NCBI RefSeq assembly: GCF_020991085.1
Contig: NZ_CP087719.1
Location: 3,740,001 to 3,804,000, forward strand
Direction of reading: 5' to 3'
DNA from: Roseomonas sp. OT10
GTDB lineage: Bacteria > Pseudomonadota > Alphaproteobacteria > Acetobacterales > Acetobacteraceae
DNA: 64,000 bases
The notes beneath the pieces were generated by a model. That model had not been told where the DNA came from, did not search any database, and worked only from the letters and a program-made list of their open reading frames with translations. Positions 17,777 through 25,860 of this stretch are shown here, piece by piece. Each line of letters begins with the position of its first letter. The stretch's first letter is position 1. The translations under genes were made by a program, and so were the position numbers.

Positions 17777-19300
17777 ATGGAGCTCACCACCAACCCTTTC
17801 GCCCTCGCCCACCCCGACGGGGATGCCCCGGGCCGGGATGCCGAGGATGACGGCTTCCACGAGGAGTGCGGCGTCGTCGGCGTCTGGGGCGTCTCCGGCC
17901 GCAACGACGCGGCGGCGCTGACCGCGCTGGGGCTGCACGCGCTGCAGCACCGCGGCCAGGAAGCCGCCGGCATCACCTCGCTGGAGAAGGGCGGGGCCTT
18001 CCACAGCCACAAGGGCCGCGGCCTGGTGGGCGACAATTTCGGCGACGCCAAGATCATGGCCGGCCTGCCCGGCCATGCCGCGATCGGCCACAACCGCTAC
18101 GCCACCACGGGCGAATCCGCGCTCCGCAACGTCCAGCCGCTCTATGCCGATTTCGAGTTCGGCGGGCTCGCGGTCGCGCACAACGGCAACCTGACCAACG
18201 CCTTCCAGCTCAAGCGCGCCCTGGTCCGGCGCGGCTGCCTGTTCCAGAGCACGACGGATTCCGAGGTCTTCGTCCACCTCATCGCCATCAGCCTCTACTC
18301 CACCGTGCTGGACCGGCTGATCGACGCGCTGAAGCAGGTGCAGGGCGCCTATTCCCTGGTCACGCTGCACGAGGGCGCGCTGATCGGCGCGCGCGACCCG
18401 CTGGGCGTCCGCCCGCTGGTGCTGGGCCGCCTCGGGGGCCCCGAGAGCAATTCCTGGGTGATGGCGAGCGAGACCTGCGCCCTCGACATCGTCGGCGCCG
18501 AGTTCGTCCGCGACGTCGAGCCGGGCGAGGTGGTGATCGCCGATGCCAGCGGGCTGCGCTCCGTGAAGCCCTTCGGACGGCAGCAGGAGCGCTTCTGCAT
18601 CTTCGAGTACATCTACTTCGCCCGCCCCGATTCCGTGATCGAGGGCACCTCCGTCTACGACACGCGCAAGCGTATCGGCGCGGAGCTGGCCCGCGAATCC
18701 GGGGTGGAGGCGGACGTCGTCGTGCCGGTGCCCGATTCCGGCGTGCCGGCGGCGATGGGCTATGCGGTGGAGGCGGGGATTCCCTTCGAGCTGGGGATCA
18801 TCCGCAACCACTATGTCGGCCGCACCTTCATCGAGCCGACGGACCAGATCCGCCACCTGGGCGTGAAGCTGAAGCATTCCGCCAACCGGGTGATGATCGA
18901 GGGGCGCCGGGTGATCCTGGTCGACGATTCCATCGTCCGCGGCACCACCAGCAAGAAGATCGTGGAGATGGTCCGCCAGGCCGGCGCGGCCGAGGTCCAC
19001 ATGCGCATCGCCGCCCCGCCCACGACGCACCCGTGCTTCTACGGCATCGACACGCCGGACCGGGACAAGCTGCTCGCCGCCAACCACTCCGTCGAGGAGA
19101 TGGCGCGCTTCATCGGCGCCGACAGCCTCGCCTTCATCTCGCTCGACGGGCTCTACCGCGCCCTCGGCCGCCCGGGCCGCGACGCGCGCGCGCCCAGCTT
19201 CTGCGACGCCTGCTTCACCGGCGACTACGCCATCCCCCTGACCGACATGCAGGAGGACCCGGCCCGGGTGCCCTCGCTGCTCGCCGCCAACGGCGCCTGA
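17777..19300 (+). CDS. purF: Amidophosphoribosyltransferase (first step of purine synthesis)
   Basis: A 507-residue enzyme that makes 5-phosphoribosylamine from PRPP and glutamine. About 30 N-terminal residues form a propeptide that is cleaved in many PurF proteins to expose the catalytic Cys, here residue 31 in EECGVVGVWG. The glutaminase domain continues with LQHRGQEAAGI, GHNRYATTG and AHNGNLTN. The phosphoribosyltransferase domain has the PRPP loop VILVDDSIVRGTT. C-terminal Cys residues (SFCDACFTG) and the Cys in ERFCIFEYIYFARPDS suggest an Fe-S cluster of the Bacillus type. It is co-transcribed with cvpA. Confidence 0.97.
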   Translation: MELTTNPFALAHPDGDAPGRDAEDDGFHEECGVVGVWGVSGRNDAAALTALGLHALQHRGQEAAGITSLEKGGAFHSHKGRGLVGDNFGDAKIMAGLPGHAAIGHNRYATTGESALRNVQPLYADFEFGGLAVAHNGNLTNAFQLKRALVRRGCLFQSTTDSEVFVHLIAISLYSTVLDRLIDALKQVQGAYSLVTLHEGALIGARDPLGVRPLVLGRLGGPESNSWVMASETCALDIVGAEFVRDVEPGEVVIADASGLRSVKPFGRQQERFCIFEYIYFARPDSVIEGTSVYDTRKRIGAELARESGVEADVVVPVPDSGVPAAMGYAVEAGIPFELGIIRNHYVGRTFIEPTDQIRHLGVKLKHSANRVMIEGRRVILVDDSIVRGTTSKKIVEMVRQAGAAEVHMRIAAPPTTHPCFYGIDTPDRDKLLAANHSVEEMARFIGADSLAFISLDGLYRALGRPGRDARAPSFCDACFTGDYAIPLTDMQEDPARVPSLLAANGA

Positions 19301-19568
19301 CACGAACGGCGCCGTTCGCCGGCCGGCAGCCTTGGCCCCCGGGGCGTGGCGCCTTCCGGGGAACGGACGCCGCGGCAGCCGACGCCACGCGCCGCTTGGC
19401 GCGCGCACCGGGCAGCGCCCCGGCCTGACCCATCGGCAGGCCCGGGCATCCGTACGCCCGCCGGGGACGTGACGGCCGCGCCCCCAGGCCCTACATGCGC
19501 GGACAGCGCGTCCGGCGCCGGGGCCCTCCCCGCGCCGCCGGACCACCCCGTTCCTGGCCGAGATTCCC

Positions 19569-20339
19569 ATGCCCGACCCGAATCCGAACGAGCCCAACCC
19601 GGGCGCGGCCCCAGGCGCCACGCCCCCGCGGACGCGGGCCCTGAACGGGCGCATCGCCCTGGTCACCGGCGCCTCGCGCGGGATCGGCGCGGCGGTCGCG
19701 GTGGAGCTGGGGCGGCTTGGCGCGCATTGCGTGCTGATCGCCCGCAGCCAGGGCGGGCTGGAGGAGACGGACGACGCGATCCGTGCCGAAGGCGGCGACC
19801 GCGCCACCCTCCTCCCCTTCGACCTGGCCAAGGGCGCCGACCGCATCGACGCGATCGGCCCCTCCATCGTGGACCGCTTCGGCCGGCTGGACATCCTGGT
19901 GCACGCCGCCGGCACGCTCGGCACGCTGACGCCGGTGGCACATGTCACCCCGCGCGACTGGGACGACGTGGTGGGGGTGAACCTGACCGCCACCTGGCGG
20001 CTGATCCGCACCTGCGACCCGCCCCTGCGCCATTCCGATGCCGGGCGGGCGGTGCTGCTGACGGACCTGCGGGCGGAGGAGCCGCGCGCCTACTGGGGTG
20101 CCTACGGCGCGACCAAGGCGGGGCTGGAGCACCTGGCGCTGACCTGGGCGCAGGAGACGGGCGACAGCCCCCTGCGCGTGAACCTGCTCGACCCCGGCCC
20201 CACCGCCACGCGCCTGCGGGCCACGGCCATGCCGGGAGAGGACCCCGCCACCCTGCGCCAGCCGGCGGAGGTCGCCGCCCTCGTCGCAGCTCTCTGCCTG
20301 CCGGGAGAGACGCGGAACGGCGCCCTCGTTCGGGCCTGA
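19569..20339 (+). CDS. SDR family NAD(P)-dependent oxidoreductase
   Basis: A 256-residue classical short-chain dehydrogenase/reductase. An extra proline-rich N-terminus (about 25 residues) precedes the cofactor motif TGASRGIG. HAAGTLG corresponds to the NAG-type motif, and YGATK is the catalytic Tyr/Lys pair. The usual catalytic Ser position reads LLTDLRAEEPRAYWGAYGATK, without an obvious Ser two strands before Tyr, so activity may be altered. It follows purF by 268 bases with no recognisable feature in that gap. Its stop TGA (20337-20339) is shared with the end of repeat copy C. Confidence 0.88.
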   Translation: MPDPNPNEPNPGAAPGATPPRTRALNGRIALVTGASRGIGAAVAVELGRLGAHCVLIARSQGGLEETDDAIRAEGGDRATLLPFDLAKGADRIDAIGPSIVDRFGRLDILVHAAGTLGTLTPVAHVTPRDWDDVVGVNLTATWRLIRTCDPPLRHSDAGRAVLLTDLRAEEPRAYWGAYGATKAGLEHLALTWAQETGDSPLRVNLLDPGPTATRLRATAMPGEDPATLRQPAEVAALVAALCLPGETRNGALVRA

Positions 20340-20757
20340 TACGCACGGCGCGATGCCTTGATCCGTGCCTGCGTGGGGGCGCCCGTGGCCCGGGGGCAAG
20401 GCTCTGCCTCGCCCCCGATACCCCCACTCCGCCAGGACCCTGCGGGCCCTGGACCCGATGGGCGCTGCCGCGCGGATGACTGCGACGGGGTCGAGGCGCC
20501 GAGGAGCCATGCTCCTCGGCGGGTACGGCCGCAGCCCTCGCTGACGCCTTTGATGTTTCTTTCAGAGTCCCGCCTGTCCGCGTTCCGTCAGGGTTGAGCC
20601 CGGAGGCTGACGCTACCGGAAGCACCAGACTCCCAGCGGGGTCCGGAGCCCGCTTGTGGCCCCGGCAGGGGAGGGTTTGGGAGGGGACGGCGTCCCCTCC
20701 CGGTCCGCCACTGGAACACCACAGCACGACCGGTCAGGTCATCATGCCATCGGCACA
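20337..20757 (-). repeat. MITE-like intergenic repeat, copy C (inverted)
   Basis: A 421-bp copy in the opposite orientation to A, B and D. Its low-coordinate end reads TGATACGCACGGCGCGATGC, the same terminal repeat, with TGA as the SDR stop codon. The other end is near 20757 (CGGCACA). Internal blocks match D closely in reverse complement, including the hairpin CCGAGGAGC-cat-GCTCCTCGG (near 20497-20519) and the perfect stem GGGAGGGGAC/GTCCCCTCCC near 20680-20702. It lies between convergent genes (SDR and lptM). No gene is seen inside. Confidence 0.77.
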
Positions 20758-20816
20758 GGGGGTGGCGGCCCCGGCCCGTGGGGCCCCTGCGTCGCGGGGG
20801 CCGCCGGTGCAGGCCC

Positions 20817-20945
20817 TCAGCGGCTGGGATACTGCCGCGGGTAGGTGATCTCCTCCTTCGGCCCCGGAGGGTGGATCGGTCCCACCCGGCCGCAGGCGAC
20901 GAGCAGCGCCGCCCCGGCCAGGAGGATCAGGATCGGCCGGGTCAC
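20817..20945 (-). CDS. lptM: LptM-like small lipoprotein
   Basis: A 42-residue lipoprotein from a GTG start at 20945 that forms a GTGA overlap with the argH stop. It begins with a hydrophobic signal ([17 protein letters not shown]) whose lipobox LVAC is followed by [11 protein letters not shown], the hallmark CGxxGPxxPP of LptM (YifL), a factor that aids LPS-transport LptDE maturation. The GTG start is chosen for the overlap and because the signal then begins immediately; an ATG 63 bases upstream would lie inside the argH tail repeat. The argH-lptM order is widespread, usually with lysA next, which is absent here. Confidence 0.85.
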   Translation of the reverse strand: MTRPILILLAGAALLVACGRVGPIHPPGPKEEITYPRQYPSR

Positions 20946-22375
20946 GCCAGCCGCTCCTGCCCCGACCTTTCCTGCTCCAGCCTTTCCTGCCCCAGCCTTT
21001 CCTGCCACTGCGCCGCCATGGCCGCGACGTTGGCGGGCGCCGTGCCGCCGAAGGAGGTACGCGAGGCGACGGAGGCTTCCACGCTCAACACGTCGTAGAC
21101 GCCGGCATGGATGCGCGCATCACCCGATTGCAGCTCCTCCAGCGTCAGGCCGGAGAGGTCCACGCCCTTCTGCTCCGCCAGCGCGACGAGGCGGCCGGTG
21201 ACGTGGTGCGCGTCGCGGAAGGGCAGCTTCAGCTCCCGCACCAGCCAGTCGGCGAGGTCGGTGGCGGTGGAGAAGCCCGCCCCGGCGGCCGCCTTCAGCC
21301 GCGCCGCGTCGGGCTGCATGTCGCGCACCATGCCGGCGGTGGCGGCCAGCGAGAGGGAGAGCGAGGCGGCGGCGTCGAAGATGCCCTCCTTGTCCTCCTG
21401 CATGTCCTTGCCGTAGGTCAGCGGCAGGCCCTTCATCACCGTCAGCAGCCCGACCAGCGCGCCGGTGATCCGGCCCGGCTTGGCGCGGACCAGCTCGGCC
21501 GCATCCGGGTTGCGCTTCTGCGGCATGATCGAGGAGCCGGTGGTATAGGCGTCGGAGAGCCGCACGAAGCCGAAATACGGGTTCGTCCAGATCACGAACT
21601 CCTCCGCCAGCCGCGACAGGTGCGTCGCGCAGATGGCGCAGGCGGCGAGGAACTCCAGCGCGTAGTCGCGGGACGCCACGCTATCCAGGCTGTTGCGCGT
21701 CGGGCCGTCGAAGCCCAGCGCCTCGGCCGTCATGTGCCGGTCGATCGGAAAGCCCGTGCCGCACAGCGCGGCTGCCCCCAGCGGGCTCTCGTTCAGCCGG
21801 GCGCGGCAATCGGCGAGGCGCCCGCGGTCGCGCGAGAGCATCTCGACATAGGCCAGCAGGTGGTGGCCCAGCGTGGTCGGCTGCGCCGGCTGGAGATGGG
21901 TGAAGCCCGGCATCACCGTGCCCGCGTGCTCCACCGCGCGCTCCACCAGCGCGCGCATCGTGTCGGCCACCTGCGCGTCCAGCCCGTCGATGGCGTCGCG
22001 GGTCCAGAGCCGCACGTCCAGCGCCACCTGGTCGTTGCGCGAGCGCGCGGTGTGCAGCCGCTTGCCCGCCTCGCCGATGCGCTCGGTCAGCCGGGCCTCC
22101 ACGTTCATGTGGATGTCCTCCAGCGCCTCGGAGAAGGGGAACTCGCCCCGCTCGATCTCGCCGGCGATCGCCTCCAGCCCGTCGCGGATGGCGGTCTCGT
22201 CCCCGGGCGCGATGATCCCCACATGCGCCAGCATGGCGGCGTGGGCGAGGCTGCCCCGGATGTCCTGGCGCCACATCTCGCGGTCGAAGCCGATCGAGGC
22301 GTTGATGGCCTGCATGACGGCCGAGGGGCCGGCGGCGTAGCGTCCGCCCCACTGGCTGTTGCTTTTGTCGGACAC
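20942..22375 (-). CDS. argH: Argininosuccinate lyase
   Basis: A 477-residue enzyme that splits argininosuccinate into arginine and fumarate, the last step of arginine synthesis. The fumarase/aspartase-family signature [12 protein letters not shown] is near residue 282, [17 protein letters not shown] carries the catalytic His region, and [16 protein letters not shown] is typical. The extreme C-terminus is a repeat ([20 protein letters not shown]) encoded by four 15-bp units and absent from ordinary ArgH. The start at 22375 is only 17 bases from the divergent tlpA start, so the promoters must overlap the genes. Confidence 0.97.
   Translation of the reverse strand: MSDKSNSQWGGRYAAGPSAVMQAINASIGFDREMWRQDIRGSLAHAAMLAHVGIIAPGDETAIRDGLEAIAGEIERGEFPFSEALEDIHMNVEARLTERIGEAGKRLHTARSRNDQVALDVRLWTRDAIDGLDAQVADTMRALVERAVEHAGTVMPGFTHLQPAQPTTLGHHLLAYVEMLSRDRGRLADCRARLNESPLGAAALCGTGFPIDRHMTAEALGFDGPTRNSLDSVASRDYALEFLAACAICATHLSRLAEEFVIWTNPYFGFVRLSDAYTTGSSIMPQKRNPDAAELVRAKPGRITGALVGLLTVMKGLPLTYGKDMQEDKEGIFDAAASLSLSLAATAGMVRDMQPDAARLKAAAGAGFSTATDLADWLVRELKLPFRDAHHVTGRLVALAEQKGVDLSGLTLEELQSGDARIHAGVYDVLSVEASVASRTSFGGTAPANVAAMAAQWQERLGQERLEQERSGQERLA
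20951..21010 (-). repeat. 15-bp tandem repeat in the 3' end of argH
   Basis: Four imperfect 15-base units (20951-20965, 20966-20980, 20981-20995, 20996-21010), e.g. CCTTTCCTGCCCCAG on the plus strand, encode the Gln-Glu-Arg-rich C-terminal tail of ArgH. Because the unit is a multiple of three, changes in copy number keep the frame and the lptM overlap. Confidence 0.8.
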
Positions 22376-22392
22376 GAAGGGAGGGTTTCCCG

Positions 22393-23019
22393 TTGCTGAG
22401 GATCGGACGCCGCCACGCCATGGCCCTGGCGGCCCTGGCGCCCGCGGCAGGCGGAACGTTGAGCATGACCCCCCTGTCCCGTCCAGCGCGGGCGCAGGGC
22501 AACGCCCCCACGGCCGGCAGTGCCGCGGCCAGCCTGGGCCAGCTGGTCGAGGTGCCCGGCGGCCGGCCCGTTCCCGAACTGGCCTTCACCGACGGCGAGG
22601 GCGCCCCGAAGAGCCTGGCCAGCTTCGCGGGCCAGGGCGTCGTGCTGAACCTCTGGGCCACCTGGTGCCCGCCCTGCGTCGCGGAGATGCCGGCGCTGGA
22701 CCGGCTGCAGGCGATGCTGCAGGCGGAGGGGATCGTGGTGGTGCCGCTCTCCTCCGACCGGGGCGGGAGGGCGCAGGTCGCCCCCTTCTATGCCGCGCGC
22801 GGGCTGAAGCACCTGGGCATGTGGCTGGACCCCCGCGGCGCCGTGGGGCGGGCGCTCGGCGTCCGCGGGCTGCCGACCACCCTGGTGCTGGACCGGCAGG
22901 GGCGGGAACGGGCGCGGCTGGAGGGCGCGGCCGACTGGGACTCCGCCCCGCTGGCCGCCGCCATCCGGCGCCTGGTCGCGGCCGGCGATCCGGCGGGGGA
23001 CAAGCCGGCCGCCACCTGA
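22393..23019 (+). CDS. TlpA-family thiol:disulfide oxidoreductase
   Basis: A 208-residue exported thioredoxin-like protein. An N-terminal signal region ([19 protein letters not shown]...SRPARAQ) has two Arg and could be a TAT or Sec signal. The active site is [18 protein letters not shown] near residue 87, and the cis-Pro loop is [15 protein letters not shown]. Such proteins reduce periplasmic disulfides, for example in cytochrome c or oxidase assembly. The TTG start at 22393 is preferred because GAGGG lies 7 bases upstream; ATG 22420 is the alternative. The divergent tlpA-argH arrangement is common in Alphaproteobacteria. Confidence 0.88.
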   Translation: MLRIGRRHAMALAALAPAAGGTLSMTPLSRPARAQGNAPTAGSAAASLGQLVEVPGGRPVPELAFTDGEGAPKSLASFAGQGVVLNLWATWCPPCVAEMPALDRLQAMLQAEGIVVVPLSSDRGGRAQVAPFYAARGLKHLGMWLDPRGAVGRALGVRGLPTTLVLDRQGRERARLEGAADWDSAPLAAAIRRLVAAGDPAGDKPAAT

Positions 23020-23102
23020 GGGGCCCGCCACGGGAGGGGGTTGGCATCCCTGGCCGGCCCGGCGCGTAATTTCCTGGTCCACGGCAATTGGGGAGATCAG
23101 CC

Positions 23103-23330
23103 TTGAGCGACGAGATGAGCATCAAGATCGAGGGCGACAGCGAGCCGGCGGTGGCCCTGGCGCTGCTGCAGATCATCATGCGGGCCGAGGGCGAGACCCG
23201 GCCGGACCGCGACTGGGTGCTCTCGACCTACGCCGACTGCCTGGCGGTGGTGGGCGGCGCCGAGGTCGAGTTCGACGAGGAGGAGGAAGAGGACGAGGAG
23301 GAGGAGGAAGTCCCCGCCCGGAAGGTCTGA
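23103..23330 (+). CDS. Small acidic protein of unknown function
   Basis: A 75-residue protein with an ordered N-terminal part (MSIKIEGDSEPAVALALLQIIMRAEGE...WVLSTYADCLAVV) and a tail of almost continuous Glu/Asp (EVEFDEEEEEDEEEEEVPARKV). TTG 23103 is preferred because GGGGAG precedes it by eight bases; TTG 23088 and ATG 23115 are alternatives. It is cytoplasmic by appearance, with no signal or membrane segment. The acidic tail suggests a protein- or metal-binding or nucleic-acid-mimic role, but this is only inference. It stands alone between tlpA and the convergent sigma factor gene. Confidence 0.65.
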   Translation: MSDEMSIKIEGDSEPAVALALLQIIMRAEGETRPDRDWVLSTYADCLAVVGGAEVEFDEEEEEDEEEEEVPARKV

Positions 23331-23504
23331 CGGCCTGCCGGATCCGGTGGCGGGCCGTGTCGGCGGCGCCGCCCGTCCCCGGGTGCCGGATCGGTGGCGA
23401 AGCCGGCCGGGCCCGTGCTGCGGGCCGGCATGGCTCCCGCCCTGTGCCGGCGGCGTCAAGCGCAACGCCTCCGCGCGGGCGGCGCCGGCGGCCGGGCAGG
23501 CCGG

Positions 23505-24395
23505 TCACGGCCGCAGCGCGCGCAGCTTCTCCGGGTTCCGCACCACGTAGATCGCCACGATCCGGCCGTCCCGGCATTCCAGGGCGGTGGTCTGCGGCAG
23601 CCCGTCGGCCTCCAGCGTAACGTAGCCGGGCAGGGTGTTGATCCGGCCCAGATGGAGCAGGGGCGGCCGGGCCGGGCCATGCTTGCGGGCCAGGCCGGCG
23701 AAGAATCGCCCCACCCGCTCCGCCCCCAGGATCGGGTTCAGCGCCGCGGGACGCGCGCCCCCGCCATCCGTGTGCAGCACCACTTCGGCGGCGAGCAGGT
23801 CGCGCAGCGCCGCCTCGTCGCCGTCGCGGGAGGCGGCGAAGAAGGCGCGCGCGATGCGCCGGGCCTCCGCCTCGTCCACCGGATGGCGCGGGGCGGGCTC
23901 GCCCAGGTGGTCGCGGGCGCGGGTGGCGAGCTTGCGGCAGGCGGCCTCGCTGCGGCCGAGCAGGGAGGCGATCTCGGCGAAGGGCGTCTCGAACAGGTCG
24001 TGGAGGATGAAGACGGCGCGCTCGGCGGGGGAGAGGCGCTGCAGGGTCAGCAGGAAGGCGACGGAGATGTCCTGCGCCCGGCCCAGCGCCGCCTGCTGCG
24101 GCGCCTCCGCCGCCTCCAGCGCCGGCTCGGGCAGCCAGGGGCCGACATAGGTCTCGCGCCGGTGCCGGGCGGATTTCAGCCGGTCGAGGCTGAGCCGGGC
24201 GGCGGTGGTCAGCAGCCAGGCGCGCGGCACCTCCACCCGGCCGCGGTCGGCGGCGTTCCAGCGCAGGAAGGCGTCCTGCGCGATGTCCTCCGCCTCGGCC
24301 AGGGAGCCGGTCATGCGGTAGGCGAGGCCGACCAGCTCCGCCCGCAGCGGCAGGAAGTCCACGACCGCGTCCTGCCCGGCCCCGCCCATCGCCAT
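23505..24395 (-). CDS. ECF41-type RNA polymerase sigma factor (SigJ-like)
   Basis: A 296-residue extracytoplasmic-function sigma factor. Region 2 (LVGLAYRMTGSLAEAEDIAQDAFLRW) and region 4 (LSPAERAVFILHDLFETPFAEIASLLGRSEAACRKLATRAR) are followed by a SnoaL-like C-terminal domain. The ECF41 signatures are visible: WLPEP between regions 2 and 4, DGGG in the extension, and a terminal NPEKL close to the NPDKL motif. In this group the C-terminal domain itself modulates activity and no separate anti-sigma factor is needed. It starts 5 bases after the carboxymuconolactone-decarboxylase-like gene, the typical ECF41 partner and usual regulatory target. Confidence 0.93.
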   Translation of the reverse strand: MAMGGAGQDAVVDFLPLRAELVGLAYRMTGSLAEAEDIAQDAFLRWNAADRGRVEVPRAWLLTTAARLSLDRLKSARHRRETYVGPWLPEPALEAAEAPQQAALGRAQDISVAFLLTLQRLSPAERAVFILHDLFETPFAEIASLLGRSEAACRKLATRARDHLGEPAPRHPVDEAEARRIARAFFAASRDGDEAALRDLLAAEVVLHTDGGGARPAALNPILGAERVGRFFAGLARKHGPARPPLLHLGRINTLPGYVTLEADGLPQTTALECRDGRIVAIYVVRNPEKLRALRP

Positions 24396-24400
24396 GGCGG

Positions 24401-24859
24401 TCAGGCCGCCTCCGCCCGGCGGCGCGGCGGGACGGAACGGAAGCCGATGGCGATGCGGTTCCAGACGTTGATGGCGCCGATCAGGAGGGTGAGCTGCACG
24501 ACCTCCTCCGGCGTGAACTGCGCCTGCACCGCCGCGTAGTCCTCGTCCGGGGCGCGGGTCTGCGCCACCAGGGTCAGGGCCTCGGTCCAGGCCAGGGCGG
24601 CGCGCTCGCGCGGGGTGTAGTGCGGCGCCTCGCGCCAGGCGTCGAGCAGGAAGAGGCGCGCCGCGCTTTCCCCCTGCCGCATCGCGTCGCGGCTGTGCAT
24701 GTCGATGCAGAAGGCGCAGCCGTTGACCTGCGAGGCGCGGGTCTTCACCAGCTCCACCAGGCCGTGCTCCAGGCCGGAGGAGGCGACGGCCGCCTCGAAG
24801 TCGCGCATGGCCTGCATGGCCCTGGGGGCGGCGGCGAAATAGTCCATCCGGGGGCTCAT
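24401..24859 (-). CDS. AhpD-like carboxymuconolactone decarboxylase family protein
   Basis: A 152-residue protein of the CMD/AhpD superfamily. The motif NGCAFCIDMHSRDAMRQGE contains the CxxC and downstream His of AhpD-type peroxidase partners, which implies a redox role rather than decarboxylation. The rest (LFLLDAWREAPHYTPRERAALAWTEALTLV ... EEVVQLTLLIGAINVWNRIAIGFR) matches the all-helical fold. It is co-transcribed upstream of the ECF41 sigma factor; such pairs are usually autoregulated by the sigma factor. The physiological signal is unknown. Confidence 0.92.
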   Translation of the reverse strand: MSPRMDYFAAAPRAMQAMRDFEAAVASSGLEHGLVELVKTRASQVNGCAFCIDMHSRDAMRQGESAARLFLLDAWREAPHYTPRERAALAWTEALTLVAQTRAPDEDYAAVQAQFTPEEVVQLTLLIGAINVWNRIAIGFRSVPPRRRAEAA

Positions 24860-25187
24860 CGGCCTCCCTCCTCTGCGGTTGCCATCCCCAGGACGAGGCA
24901 GCCCCGCCCATTGTGACAGGCAGCAGGCGTGACAGGGGCCGGTGCGACAGGGATGCCGCGGATGTCCTGCCCGGGTCCGGGGGCGGGGCCCGGCGCAAGG
25001 CTGCGCTGCGGCGGCATCGCTTGCCCCCTCCCCCGCCCCCCGCTATACGCGCCCCCTCTCCGTGCGTCCGGGCCGTGTTGGGCTGCCCGGCCATGGAAGC
25101 GTCCCCCCGCCACGCGGTGTGGTCGGGCCCTCCCCTTCCGGGGGCGGGGCCGCAGGGAGGCGCCGGCCCGATGTCAGGAGGTCCGAA
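24860..25187 (+). promoter_or_regulatory. Promoter and leader of rpmI-rplT
   Basis: This 328-base gene-free stretch contains a good promoter: TTGCCC at 25021-25026, 17 bases, TATACG at 25044-25049. Transcription would start near 25056, giving a leader of about 130 bases before rpmI. That length leaves room for ribosomal-protein autoregulation, but no known leader fold is identified. AGGAGG lies just before the rpmI ATG. The infC gene often found upstream of rpmI is not here. Confidence 0.6.
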
Positions 25188-25394
25188 ATGCCCAAGATGA
25201 AGACGAAGTCTTCGGTCAAGAAGCGCTTCAAGATCACCGCGACCGGCAAGGTTCTCGCCGGCCCGGGCAAGAAGCGGCACAACCTCTCCGCCCGCCCCCA
25301 GAAGGCCAAGCGGCAGAACCGCGGCACCCAGGTGCTGCGCCACCAGGACGGGCTGACCGTCATGCAGTGGCTGCCCTACGGGCTGGACCGGTAA
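25188..25394 (+). CDS. rpmI: 50S ribosomal protein L35
   Basis: A 68-residue, very basic protein: [20 protein letters not shown] at the start and [14 protein letters not shown] later match bL35. AGGAGG precedes the ATG. It is the first gene of an rpmI-rplT-pheS-pheT cluster and binds the large ribosomal subunit. Confidence 0.97.
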   Translation: MPKMKTKSSVKKRFKITATGKVLAGPGKKRHNLSARPQKAKRQNRGTQVLRHQDGLTVMQWLPYGLDR

Positions 25395-25413
25395 GAGAGA
25401 GGGGTAGAAGACC

Positions 25414-25776
25414 ATGGCTCGCGTCAAGCGCGGCGTCACCAAGCACGCCCGTCACAAGAAGATCCTCAAGCTCGCCAAGGGCTATGTGGGTCGGTCCTCC
25501 ACCGCCTTCCGGCCCGCTCTCGAGCGCGTCGAGAAGGGCCTCCAGTACGCCTACCGCGACCGCCGCAACAAGAAGCGCGAGTTCCGGGGCCTCTGGATCC
25601 AGCGCATCAACGCGGCCGTGCGTGAGCACGGGCTGACCTATTCGCGCTTCATCGCCGGCCTGAAGGCCGCGGGGATCGAGCTGGACCGCAAGGTCCTGGC
25701 CACGATCGCCTATGACGACGCGACCTCCTTTGGCGCCCTGGTCGAGAAGGCCAAGGCGTCCCTGCCCGCGGCGTAA
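25414..25776 (+). CDS. rplT: 50S ribosomal protein L20
   Basis: A 120-residue basic protein matching bL20 throughout ([19 protein letters not shown] ... [33 protein letters not shown]). It binds 23S rRNA early in large-subunit assembly and in several bacteria represses its own operon through the mRNA leader. It follows rpmI by 19 bases and is separated from pheS by a hairpin. Confidence 0.97.
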   Translation: MARVKRGVTKHARHKKILKLAKGYVGRSSTAFRPALERVEKGLQYAYRDRRNKKREFRGLWIQRINAAVREHGLTYSRFIAGLKAAGIELDRKVLATIAYDDATSFGALVEKAKASLPAA

Positions 25777-25798
25777 GCCGCCTTTTCTTCCGGCACAG

Positions 25799-25836
25799 GG
25801 GCCGCCTTCGCCTTCGCGGGCGAAGCGCGGCCCTTT
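25799..25836 (+). terminator. Terminator or attenuator hairpin between rplT and pheS
   Basis: GGGCCGC at 25799-25805 pairs with GCGGCCC at 25827-25833, and TTCGCC at 25807-25812 pairs with GGCGAA at 25819-25824. The long stem has one bulge and is followed by TTT. It should stop or reduce transcription into pheST; an attenuator is possible but no Phe-rich leader peptide was seen. Confidence 0.6.
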
Positions 25837-25860
25837 GCGCTTTCTGGGGGGTGAGTACCG

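Noticed and set aside
20951-21010. CRISPR-like short repeats
   Set aside because: The 15-bp units are adjacent without spacers and are part of the argH coding sequence.
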